Assembly: GCF_000019965.1 (NCBI RefSeq)
Contig: NC_010571.1
Location: 3,357,001-3,421,000 of the forward strand
Direction of reading: 5' to 3'
DNA: 64,000 nt
Origin: Opitutus terrae PB90-1
GTDB taxonomy: Bacteria; Verrucomicrobiota; Verrucomicrobiia; Opitutales; Opitutaceae
Below are positions 7,050-14,706 of this stretch, piece by piece (the first letter of the stretch is position 1; every line of letters starts with the position of its first letter). The notes under the pieces were generated by a model that saw nothing but the letters and a program-made list of their open reading frames with translations, was not told the origin of the DNA and did not search any database. The position numbers and the translations under genes were made by a program.

Positions 7050-8495
7050 ATGGAATTCAAGAATCGCATTGTCCTCATTGGTTTTGGCGTCGTCGCGCGC
7101 GCGCTGCTTCCGCTCTTGATCAAGCATCTGCGCGTCGCGCCGGCTCGTATCGTCGTCATCGACTTCGCGAATCGGGAAGCCGCGCTCCAGCCGTGGATCG
7201 CGAAAGGCCTGAAGTTTATCCATGAACGGGTCACCCCGTTCAGCTTGGCGCGGCTGTTGTCATCGCATGCCGGCCGCGGCGATCTGATCGTCGATCTGGC
7301 CTGGAGCATCGACTTCTTCGACATCGCGCGCTGGGCGCACGAGAACGAGGTCGTCTACGTCAACGCCTCGCTCGAGTCGTGGGATCCCGGTGAGGAGATG
7401 CAGCGCAAGACGCCATTCGAGAAGTCGCTCTACGCCCGTTACGCGAAACTGCTGCCGTTGCGCGAAGCGTGGCGCGGTGCGACGACGGCGCTCGTCGATC
7501 AGGGGGCGAATCCCGGATTGATCTCGCCGTTCGTCAAAGCCGGGCTGCTCGACATCGCGGCGGCCGTGGTCGAGGAAAAGAAAGTTCCCGGCCCGATCGT
7601 GCGACGATTGCGGCAGGCGAGCCAGGCGGGGAATTTCGCCGAGTTGGCCCGCACGCTCGGCGTCAAAACGATTCACTGCAGCGAGTGGGACACCCAGCGC
7701 TCGAACGTGGCGAAGTCGCCGGACGAGTTCGTGTCGACATGGAGCCCCGACGCGATGTGGGAGGAATCCATCTCGCCTTCGGAGCTCGGCTGGGGGACGC
7801 ACGAAAAGCAGCTGCCGCCCGCGGCGCTGCAGCCGGAAGTCGGACCACGCAATCAGATCATCCTGCCGCACATGGGCCTCAACACCTGGGTGCGCTCGTG
7901 GGTGCCGAACCAGGAGATCGTCGGAATGCTGATGGCGCACGGCGAATCGTTCGGATTGTCGCACGCGCTGACGGTGTACAAGAACGGCCGGCCGGTTTAT
8001 CGGCCGACAGTCAACTACTCGTACATGCCCTGTGCGGACAGCCTCGTCTCATTGCACGAGCTGCGCGCCCGCAACTACGAGCTGCACCCCAAGACGCGGA
8101 TTCCGACCGACGAGATCGTGGCGGGGACGGACGTCGTGGGCGCATTGATCATGGGGCACCCATTCGGCGCCTGGTGGATCGGGAGCATTCTCTCGATCGA
8201 CGAGGCCCGGAAGAAAGTGCCCGGCTGCAATGCGACGGCGTTGCAGGTCGCGAGCGGCGTGCTCGCGGGTACGTTGTGGGCGCTGCGCAATCCCCGCGCG
8301 GGCCTCCGGCTGCCCGAGGACCTCCCGCATCGCGAGATTCTCGATACCGCCCGCCCGTATCTGGGGCAGTTCGTGTCGGTTCGGTCCGATTGGACGCCGC
8401 TCAGCCGGCACCGCGAATATTTCACCGACGGTCCCGCCAGCACGGTCGACCGATCGGATCCCTGGCAGTTTCAAAACTTCATCTTCAAACCCTAG
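7050..8495 (+). CDS. hss: Homospermidine synthase
   Basis: 481 residues, the usual size for bacterial homospermidine synthase, which joins two putrescines (or putrescine and spermidine) to homospermidine using NAD as a prosthetic redox carrier. The N-terminal Rossmann motif IVLIGFGVVARALLPLL and the saccharopine dehydrogenase-like layout are clear. Family segments include LVDQGANPGLISPFVK, SEWDTQRS, HEKQLPPAALQPEVGPRNQ (shortened) and YMPCADSL. ATG 7050 is chosen over upstream in-frame codons because the Rossmann strand follows directly. It lies 28 bases upstream of AKR-like 2. Polyamine production fits the stress theme of the block. Confidence 0.92.
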   Translation: MEFKNRIVLIGFGVVARALLPLLIKHLRVAPARIVVIDFANREAALQPWIAKGLKFIHERVTPFSLARLLSSHAGRGDLIVDLAWSIDFFDIARWAHENEVVYVNASLESWDPGEEMQRKTPFEKSLYARYAKLLPLREAWRGATTALVDQGANPGLISPFVKAGLLDIAAAVVEEKKVPGPIVRRLRQASQAGNFAELARTLGVKTIHCSEWDTQRSNVAKSPDEFVSTWSPDAMWEESISPSELGWGTHEKQLPPAALQPEVGPRNQIILPHMGLNTWVRSWVPNQEIVGMLMAHGESFGLSHALTVYKNGRPVYRPTVNYSYMPCADSLVSLHELRARNYELHPKTRIPTDEIVAGTDVVGALIMGHPFGAWWIGSILSIDEARKKVPGCNATALQVASGVLAGTLWALRNPRAGLRLPEDLPHREILDTARPYLGQFVSVRSDWTPLSRHREYFTDGPASTVDRSDPWQFQNFIFKP

Positions 8496-8523
8496 CCGGC
8501 GCCGCCGGCCTGAGCTGATCCCC

Positions 8524-9567
8524 ATGCGAACTTCCCAATTCGGAGAAACCTCCCTCACTGTTTCCGAACTTTGTCTCGGCACGTCGACCTTCGCGCGTTA
8601 CGCGAACCAGCAGGAAAGCTTTGCGATCCTGGACGCGTTTCGCGCGGCGGGCGGCAACCTGATTCAGACCAGCGGACAGTGCCCCGGCGCGAGCCTCGGC
8701 GACGGGCTGCTCGGCTGGCCCGAGGAGTTCCTGGGTCGCTGGATGAGAGCGCGGAGCGTGCCGCGGAGCGAGCTGATCATCGGCACGCGGATCGCGGTGG
8801 CGAAGCCGGTCGTGGGCGGAGTGAAAGCGTATCAGCAGGCGATGCTGGACTGCGTGCATGATTCGCTGCGCCGGATGGGCCTCGCCCATCTCGACCTTCT
8901 GCTCGTCGAGTGGACGAGTGATCTGTTGCCGCTGGAAGAGAGCATGGCCTGCTTGGACGCGCTCGTCCGGCGCGGCGTGGTACGTCACGTGGTGGCAGCG
9001 CATTTCCCGGTCGAGCATCTGGCGCAAGCCTGCGGCGCGCGGCCGACCGCACTCGATGGCGTGCAACTCGACTACTCGCTCGTCTATCGTGCGCGCTACG
9101 AAATGGACGCCGCGCCGCTGTGCCGCGAGCACGGGCTCGGCTTCATCGCGCGTTCGCCGCTCGCCGGCGGCTATCTGGTCTCGACGCCGCCGCCGCGGAT
9201 CGGCTCGTTCCGCTGTCGCACCTACGATGATCCGGCGGCGGCGCAAGCGGCTGGTCGCGGTTGGTCAACCCTGTCCGCGGTCGCAACGGCCCACTGCGGT
9301 TCGCCGGCGCAGATCGCGCTGGCCTGGGTCCTGGGTCAGCCGCGCGTCGACGCTGTGCTAATCAGCGCGCGCGATGTGCTACAACTGCGCGAGCTGATCG
9401 GGGCGACCGGCTTGACGCTCTCGTCTGAGGACCGGCACCGATTGGAGGCTGCGACGGAACCTTCAGGCGACGGCGCGGGACGATCGAGAGATGAAATATC
9501 CGAGCGCGTCCGCTTCGGTGAGACTGGCCGCCTCGGGCACGGGGCGCTGGTGAAAGGACAGGTGTGA
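8524..9567 (+). CDS. Aldo/keto reductase-fold protein with all four catalytic residues replaced (AKR-like 2)
   Basis: 347 residues, paralogous to AKR-like 1 and collinear with it. AKR landmarks are present: LCLGTSTFA, AAGGNLI, VQLDYSLVYRARYE, IARSPLAGGYLV and ALAWVLGQPRVDAVLISARD. The tetrad positions read Gln48, Cys53, Arg89 (GTRIA) and Glu129 (VEW) in place of Asp, Tyr, Lys and His. Three of the four replacements are identical to those in the paralogue. The start follows the homospermidine synthase stop by 28 bases. The TGA at 9565-9567 overlaps the next ATG. Normal reductase chemistry is unlikely; a binding or regulatory role is an inference. Confidence 0.88.
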   Translation: MRTSQFGETSLTVSELCLGTSTFARYANQQESFAILDAFRAAGGNLIQTSGQCPGASLGDGLLGWPEEFLGRWMRARSVPRSELIIGTRIAVAKPVVGGVKAYQQAMLDCVHDSLRRMGLAHLDLLLVEWTSDLLPLEESMACLDALVRRGVVRHVVAAHFPVEHLAQACGARPTALDGVQLDYSLVYRARYEMDAAPLCREHGLGFIARSPLAGGYLVSTPPPRIGSFRCRTYDDPAAAQAAGRGWSTLSAVATAHCGSPAQIALAWVLGQPRVDAVLISARDVLQLRELIGATGLTLSSEDRHRLEAATEPSGDGAGRSRDEISERVRFGETGRLGHGALVKGQV

Positions 9568-9815
9568 TGATTTCGATTCCATCTCCAGGTCGTCGCGGCG
9601 GCGCGGCGATGCGTTGCGGTCCGGAATGCCGGCATGCGGAGCGGTTGCGCTCGCCCTATGCCGAGTGGGTCTGGTGTCACCGTCACGACGCCACGCAGCG
9701 GCTCCATCACGAACGTTCCTGGTGCCAGCATTACAGCGCCGGTTCGCGCGACGCTCGCGGGTCCGGACGAGCGGCGGCGGCATTCCAGCGCGCGAGGGAG
9801 GAAGCAGCATCATGA
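9567..9815 (+). CDS. Small Cys/His-rich ORF, 82 aa, coupled on both sides
   Basis: Not recognised. Its ATG overlaps the stop of AKR-like 2 (TGATG, 9565-9569) and its TGA overlaps the ATG of the PAS gene (ATGA, 9812-9815). The product is rich in Cys and His in a zinc-ribbon-like spread (CGPECRH, WVWCHRHD, LHHERSWCQHY) and ends in an Ala/Arg/Glu helix. The double overlap is the main support; no homologous family is known to me, and a non-coding spacer is still possible. Confidence 0.5.
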   Translation: MISIPSPGRRGGAAMRCGPECRHAERLRSPYAEWVWCHRHDATQRLHHERSWCQHYSAGSRDARGSGRAAAAFQRAREEAAS

Positions 9816-10360
9816 ACACGAGATCGTTCCAGAATCCCTTCAGCGGAGAAGCCCCGGCTGGAGCCGTGATGGCGGCTCTGGCGCGGTTGCTGGCGAACCT
9901 GCCGGGCTTTGTTTACCGGAGCCGGCCGGACGCGCAGCGCACGATGGAATTTGTGAGCGATCGTTGCCGCGATCTCACGGGTTACGATCCCCATCGTTTC
10001 ATCGAAAACCAGAGTCTTACCTACGGGGCCCTGATTCATCCGGCTGACCGGGCTCGGGTGGACGGCATCATCTTTAATGCGGCGGCGCGGGGCCGGCGGT
10101 TCACCTGCGGGTATCGGCTGCAGACCGCGTACGGCGGTTGCGTGGAAGTCGTGGACCGGGGCGTGGGTGTGCTGGACGAAACCGGTGCGCTGTGCGCGAT
10201 CGAAGGTTATATCTACCGTGCGGACGGAGCGCGAGAGCCGGGCGAGCTCGACGTGCCTGGCGTGCTGGACGTTGACGACGCCACCTCCGAGTTAGTCGAC
10301 CGGATGCTCCGCACGCGCACTCCCGACGTGCCTGCGCCGATTCCCACGGCGATCGAGTGA
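9812..10360 (+). CDS. Stand-alone PAS-domain protein
   Basis: 182 residues. A PAS fold-3 type domain covers about residues 28-130: LPGFVYRSRPDAQRTMEFVSD, LTGYDPHRFI, the typical LIHPADRARVD and the closing strands YRLQTAYGGCVEVVDRGVGVLDETGA. There is no kinase, GGDEF or HTH output domain and no membrane segment, so it would sense or dimerise and act on a partner. GGGAGG lies about 10 bases before ATG 9812. It closes the rightward block. Confidence 0.85.
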   Translation: MNTRSFQNPFSGEAPAGAVMAALARLLANLPGFVYRSRPDAQRTMEFVSDRCRDLTGYDPHRFIENQSLTYGALIHPADRARVDGIIFNAAARGRRFTCGYRLQTAYGGCVEVVDRGVGVLDETGALCAIEGYIYRADGAREPGELDVPGVLDVDDATSELVDRMLRTRTPDVPAPIPTAIE

Positions 10361-10541
10361 CGCTACCGCGGGCGAGGAGTCTTCCCTCGCGGCGCAACGG
10401 CAGCTGACGGCTCGCCGCGTCACGCGGGGCGACAGCGCGGCGGGGGTGGAATTTAGCCTCGGGCCCTCCGATTCGGGAGTCGGCTGATCCCTGAACCGCC
10501 GGATTGTGAATAACAAATCGCGGATTCCGCCCCGTCTTTGC

Positions 10542-10571
10542 TTGACGTTGGTGGGTTGAATTGGGTTGAAA
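10542..10571 (+). promoter_or_regulatory. Candidate promoter of the dcw cluster
   Basis: TTGACG (10542-10547) is followed after 18 bases by TTGAAA (10566-10571), a weak -10. The putative spacer and -10 lie within the MraZ boxes, so repressor binding there would block polymerase. Confidence 0.45.
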
Positions 10572-10590
10572 TGGGGCACTTTGGGGCACT
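10551..10590 (+). promoter_or_regulatory. MraZ operator: four tandem 10-bp TGGG repeats
   Basis: TGGG occurs at 10552, 10562, 10572 and 10582, an exact 10-bp period. The units read in pairs, GTGGGTTGAA/TTGGGTTGAA then ATGGGGCACT/TTGGGGCACT. MraZ in other bacteria binds three or four TGGG-type repeats spaced 10 bp upstream of its own gene. The array ends 16 bases before the mraZ start, so it is a strong candidate for autoregulation of the whole cluster. Confidence 0.88.
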
Positions 10591-10606
10591 TGGCGGTTCC
10601 CCACCC

Positions 10607-11059
10607 ATGGCGCAACCCGGCAAAGCTTTCTACACGGGCCTTTTCAGGCACACCCTCGACGACAAGTTTCGGCTCACGATTCCGTCGGCGTGGCGCACTG
10701 CGCACGGGGAAGGCGACATGTTTCTCGCGACGCCGCATCCGGACGGCTACATCGCGGTGTTGCCGCCGGCTGAGGTGGAGAAACTCCACGCGAAAATCGC
10801 GCAAATCGCGTTGAGCGACGGCGGCGGTCAGGATTTCGCCGCGCGGTTTTTTGCGCAGACGCAGTCGTTCTCCTTCGACAAGGCCGGTCGCATCGGTCTC
10901 GAAGACGCGTTGCTGTCCCACGCGGGGATCGAGCGCGATGCCGTGCTCGTGGGCTCGCTGACCAAGTTTAACATCTACGCTCCGGCGCGCTGGGAGAAAG
11001 TCGAGGCGCGCACCGCGGGCGAGAACTTCGGCGACCTCATGCGCCGCCTGGGGGTTTGA
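10607..11059 (+). CDS. mraZ: Transcriptional regulator MraZ
   Basis: 150 residues, normal family length. Both AbrB-like halves are visible: YTGLFRHTLDDKFRLTIPSAWR (shortened; about residues 8-28) and FSFDKAGRIGLEDALLSHAG (about 85-104), the latter with the DKxGRI consensus. MraZ forms a ring-shaped oligomer that binds TGGG repeats and controls the dcw operon. ATG 10607 (MAQPGKAFY) is preferred over upstream in-frame starts because those would overlap the operator repeats. The stop lies 2 bases before a small ORF at 11062. Confidence 0.95.
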   Translation: MAQPGKAFYTGLFRHTLDDKFRLTIPSAWRTAHGEGDMFLATPHPDGYIAVLPPAEVEKLHAKIAQIALSDGGGQDFAARFFAQTQSFSFDKAGRIGLEDALLSHAGIERDAVLVGSLTKFNIYAPARWEKVEARTAGENFGDLMRRLGV

Positions 11060-11061
11060 GC

Positions 11062-11271
11062 ATGTCGCACCACGCTCGCTCCGTCCTCAAGCGCTCCCGC
11101 CGGCAAACCGCCAAAGCCGCCGCTCGGCGCGCCGCGAACGCCGCGCGCGAGACTCCAGGCGTTGTGACCGACGCGACGCCGATCGCGCGGGTGCGCGACG
11201 GCCTCGTGCTGCGTGCCGTCCGCCAACCTTCCAGTTCGAGGAACCAGCCCGATGAGCGCGGCGCTTGCTGA
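11062..11271 (+). CDS. Small basic ORF between mraZ and rsmH, 69 aa
   Basis: Not recognised. The N-terminal half is strongly basic ([20 protein letters not shown] and a run of Arg/Ala, likely helical), the second half is more neutral with [17 protein letters not shown]. The ATG lies 2 bases after the mraZ stop and the ORF overlaps the rsmH start by 20 bases, so it fills a gap that would otherwise be 192 bases long in a tightly packed operon. Two ORFs of similar size sit in other dcw gaps (17698, 19015). Position is the main support. Confidence 0.5.
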   Translation: MSHHARSVLKRSRRQTAKAAARRAANAARETPGVVTDATPIARVRDGLVLRAVRQPSSSRNQPDERGAC

Positions 11272-12208
11272 AACTCCGCTCGCGACCATGACGCCGGGTC
11301 ACCAGCCTGTCCTGCTCCGCGAAGTGCTGGGTTTTCTCGCCCCGCGCGCCCGCGGACGCTACCTGGATTGCACCTTCGGCGGCGGTGGACACACCCGCGC
11401 GCTGCTGGAAGCGGCGGCGGAGGTTCGCGTCGTGGCGCTCGATCGCGATCCGGCAGCGCAGCCCCGCGCGGCTGCATTGCGCGAGACGTTCGGCGAGCGG
11501 TTTGAATTTATCGATCGCGACTTCGGCCGGCTCGCGGAGCTTCCGCACGAAGGTTTCGACGGCGTGCTGTTTGATTTCGGCGTCTCGTCGTTTCAACTCG
11601 ACGAGACGGAGCGCGGCTTCTCGTTCCGGCACGACGCGCCGGCGGACATGCGCATGGATCCGCGGAGTGGGGTGCCGGCAAGCCAGTGGCTCGAGACCGC
11701 CACGGAGGAAATGCTGGTCCGAGCGATACGCGATTTTGGAGAGGAACAACACTGGCGGCGGATCGTGCGAGCGATTCGCGACGCGCGGGGCACGGGCGCG
11801 CTGGCGCGGACGGCTTCGCTCGCTGAGTTGATTGCGGCGGCGATTCCCGCGTGCGACCGGCATGCGGCGAAGATCCATCCGGCGACGCGCGCGTTTCAAG
11901 GCGTTCGGATCGCGGTGAACGACGAGATCGGCGCGATCGAGCGCGCACTGCCGGCGGCGTTCGCCAAACTCGCGCCCGGCGGCGTGCTGTGCGTCATCAG
12001 TTTCCATTCGCTCGAGGATCGTCCGGCCAAGCAATTCTTCCGCCGGATGTGCGGCCAACCCGAAAGCGCCGCTGATGCTACGCCGCAGGATCTGCGCGTG
12101 AAGCTCGCCGATCCGTTGACCCGTCGGCCCGTCACGCCCGCCGACGACGAACTCGCCGCCAACCCCCGCAGCCGCTCGGCCAAGCTCCGCGCGCTGCGCC
12201 GACTCTGA
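11252..12208 (+). CDS. rsmH: 16S rRNA (cytosine(1402)-N4)-methyltransferase RsmH (MraW)
   Basis: 318 residues. It methylates N4 of C1402 in the ribosomal P site using SAM. The SAM motif is [16 protein letters not shown] (about residues 37-52), and family signatures follow: [45 protein letters not shown] and the C-terminal [10 protein letters not shown]. Start 11252 is chosen for GAGGAA 8 bases upstream; ATG 11288 ([10 protein letters not shown]) is the shorter alternative. Second recognised gene of the dcw cluster. Confidence 0.95.
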   Translation: MSAALAETPLATMTPGHQPVLLREVLGFLAPRARGRYLDCTFGGGGHTRALLEAAAEVRVVALDRDPAAQPRAAALRETFGERFEFIDRDFGRLAELPHEGFDGVLFDFGVSSFQLDETERGFSFRHDAPADMRMDPRSGVPASQWLETATEEMLVRAIRDFGEEQHWRRIVRAIRDARGTGALARTASLAELIAAAIPACDRHAAKIHPATRAFQGVRIAVNDEIGAIERALPAAFAKLAPGGVLCVISFHSLEDRPAKQFFRRMCGQPESAADATPQDLRVKLADPLTRRPVTPADDELAANPRSRSAKLRALRRL

Positions 12209-12236
12209 TCTTCCCGCCCCCATCCGACCCCGGCAG

Positions 12237-12626
12237 ATGAACACGTTTTCAACCCACGGCTTCGTCAACCAGCTCATGGTGTATACGCTCGTGATGATCG
12301 GCTTCAGCGGCTCGATCGGCTTGGGCACGGTCTGGATGCGGCATCAAATCTCGGTGACGGCCAACTCCACGCGCCAGCTGGCGGCGCGCATCACCGAAGT
12401 CGAGCGGCACCTGGCCGAGACGACCGCGGCGGCGGAAAGCGAGCGCGATCCCGACGTGTTGCTGCGACGCAACGTCGAATGGCGGCTCGGCCTCGTTCCG
12501 CCCAGCCAAAACCAGATTGTCCATGTGACGCAGGATCCGGTCCTCAATCTTGCCGCCAAACGCAACCGCGGCCTCTTCGGTGATCGTCCGGCAACGGTCT
12601 CCTTCCCGCTGGCGCTGCAGCGCTGA
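12237..12626 (+). CDS. ftsL: FtsL/DivIC-like cell division protein
   Basis: 129 residues. One membrane helix (about 12-33) follows a short cytoplasmic N-terminus, then an Ala/Glu-rich coiled-coil segment (about 36-70) with LAARITEVERHLAETTAAAES, and a periplasmic tail. Sequence similarity to FtsL is always low; the call rests on topology, size and the canonical place between rsmH and ftsI. FtsL would join FtsB and FtsQ in the divisome and activate FtsW-FtsI. Confidence 0.72.
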   Translation: MNTFSTHGFVNQLMVYTLVMIGFSGSIGLGTVWMRHQISVTANSTRQLAARITEVERHLAETTAAAESERDPDVLLRRNVEWRLGLVPPSQNQIVHVTQDPVLNLAAKRNRGLFGDRPATVSFPLALQR

Positions 12627-12631
12627 CCGCC

Positions 12632-14599
12632 ATGTCGAAGGGCTTCGCCTCCAGTTACCGCCTCGTCCTGCTCGCGGTGGCGATTGTCGGCGGTTTCTGC
12701 GCGCTCGGCGTGCGGCTGGTTTTCCTGCACGTGATCGATCGCGAGGAGTTGGTGCGCGTCGTCGAGAAGGCGCGTCGCCAGATCATCGCCGAGCCGGCGC
12801 GCCGCGGCGACATCGTTTCCTCGCGCGCGACCGCCCGCGGCAACCTGCAGGAGCGCGCGTTGGATCGGCGCGAGAGCATCCTGGCCACGAGCCGGTCGAT
12901 GATCATCCTCGGTGTCGATCCGCAATCGCTGCGGCCCGAGGACGAGAAAAAGTGGCCGCAGCTGGCGGAGTTGATCGGTCTGCCGCTGCGCGACCTCGAA
13001 CGGGTGTTTCGCACCAAAACGCGGCCGGTGACCGCGAAAGGCGAAGCGGCCGAGGCAAATCCGTTCCTCAGCGCCCTGGCCGGGAAAACCGAGGAGGAGG
13101 CGGAGGAACCCGATTTCGTTGCCGAGTCGCAGGCGAACGATGCGGTGGACGCGAACGGCGAACGGCCGATTCGCTGGGCCAAGCTGAGTGAGAACGTCAG
13201 CGAAGGGACCTACACGCTGATCCGGCAGCTGAATATCCGCGGGGTTTATGGCAACCGCGTCTATCGCCGCACTTATCCGCACAACAGTCTGGCGGCGCAC
13301 CTCATCGGTTACGTGAACAAGGCCGGTGAAGCCGCGGATGGCGTGGAACGCTACGCGGACTTCTACCTGCGCGGTCGTGATGGCTGGCGGGAAGGTGAGC
13401 GCGACGGCAAGGGCCGCGAAGTCGCGCAGTTCCGCACGCGCGAGGTGGCGCCGTCCGACGGCTACTCCGTGGTGCTCTCGATCGATACCGCGGTGCAGCA
13501 CATGGCCGAGGAGGAACTGGCGAACATCGCCGCGACCCTCAATCCGCAGAAGGCCACGATCATCATCAGCGATCCGAACACCGGGTTCATCTGGGCGATG
13601 GCCAACTACCCGACCTTCGATCTCAACACCTACAGCAAGATTCCCAAAAGCCAGCAGCGTGTGATGCGCAACGTCGCTGTCGCCGACATCTACGAGCCGG
13701 GCTCGACGTTCAAGATCGTGGCGCTGTCCGGCGCGTTGAACGAGGGCGTGGTCACGCCCGAGACCCGGTTCGACTGCAGCATCACGAGCGTGATGGACGA
13801 TCTCGGCAAGATGCGCAGCCTGCCGGGCGAGGATCACCGTTTCACCGAGCCATTGTCCGTGGCTCAGATCGCCTCGAAATCGAGCAATCGCGGCGCCGCG
13901 CAGCTCGCGATCCAGCTTGGCCGGCAGCGCTTCTACGACTACGCGCACGCCTTCGGCTTCGGCGAACGCACGGGATTCCCCGTCGGCGCCGAGGAGAACG
14001 GCGTGTTGACCTCGCCGAAATCGCCGAACTGGGACGGGCTCACCATCACCCGCATGCCGATGGGCCACTCCGTCGACGCGACGGCGCTGCAGATGCACAT
14101 GGCGATGGGCGTGATCGCGAGCGGCGGCGAACTGCTGCGGCCGCAAATCATCAGGGAGATCCGCGATGCCTCCGGCGAAGTGGTTTATCGTTACGGCCCG
14201 GTCGTGAAACACCGCGCGATCTCGACGCAAACCGCGCGAACGATGCGCCGGCTGCTGCAAGGCGTCGTGATCGAGGGCACGGGCCGGCAGGCCGCGATTC
14301 CGAATTTCGAAGTCGCGGGCAAGACCGGCTCGACGCAGAAGCTGATCGACGGCGTCTACTCCAGCCAGCACCACGTCGCTTCGTTCGTCGGGTTTTTTCC
14401 GGCCAGCCAGCCGCAGGTTGCGATCTCCGTCATTGTGGACGACGCTAACCCGTTGAAAGGCCCGTACGCGTCCGGCGGGACGGTCGCGGCGCCTTCCTTC
14501 AAGCGGCTTGGTGAACAGCTTATCCAGTATCTTGATATCAGGCCCGTCTATTCCGAGGCGGGCACCAGCAACCTTGCCATGGGGGGACTCCGCCGGTGA
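12632..14599 (+). CDS. ftsI: Division-specific transpeptidase FtsI (PBP3)
   Basis: 655 residues. An N-terminal anchor (about 9-31) precedes the PBP dimerisation domain and a class B transpeptidase domain. Active-site motifs are STFK with nucleophile Ser358, the SSN motif at 417-419 and KTG at 564-566. It cross-links septal peptidoglycan outside the membrane. An acidic insertion (about residues 135-185, rich in Glu/Ala) lengthens the pedestal domain compared with E. coli FtsI. The gene starts 5 bases after ftsL. Confidence 0.95.
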   Translation: MSKGFASSYRLVLLAVAIVGGFCALGVRLVFLHVIDREELVRVVEKARRQIIAEPARRGDIVSSRATARGNLQERALDRRESILATSRSMIILGVDPQSLRPEDEKKWPQLAELIGLPLRDLERVFRTKTRPVTAKGEAAEANPFLSALAGKTEEEAEEPDFVAESQANDAVDANGERPIRWAKLSENVSEGTYTLIRQLNIRGVYGNRVYRRTYPHNSLAAHLIGYVNKAGEAADGVERYADFYLRGRDGWREGERDGKGREVAQFRTREVAPSDGYSVVLSIDTAVQHMAEEELANIAATLNPQKATIIISDPNTGFIWAMANYPTFDLNTYSKIPKSQQRVMRNVAVADIYEPGSTFKIVALSGALNEGVVTPETRFDCSITSVMDDLGKMRSLPGEDHRFTEPLSVAQIASKSSNRGAAQLAIQLGRQRFYDYAHAFGFGERTGFPVGAEENGVLTSPKSPNWDGLTITRMPMGHSVDATALQMHMAMGVIASGGELLRPQIIREIRDASGEVVYRYGPVVKHRAISTQTARTMRRLLQGVVIEGTGRQAAIPNFEVAGKTGSTQKLIDGVYSSQHHVASFVGFFPASQPQVAISVIVDDANPLKGPYASGGTVAAPSFKRLGEQLIQYLDIRPVYSEAGTSNLAMGGLRR

Positions 14600-14706
14600 T
14601 CGGCTATCTTTCACAAAACTATCCGTTGATTCACGCCTTCGCGCCGCAGGCCAGCCCGCGCGGCCGCACGCGTGAGGAGACTCAAATCCGCAACCGCGTT
14701 TTCAAA

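Noticed and set aside
12344-14614. A 756-codon minus-strand open frame opposite ftsI
   Set aside because: No family resemblance, and ftsI on the other strand has all three penicillin-binding motifs.
14596-14706. N-terminal extension of murE from the GTG overlapping ftsI
   Set aside because: The overlap is attractive, but the 37 extra residues do not match MurE. It is kept as an alternative start only.
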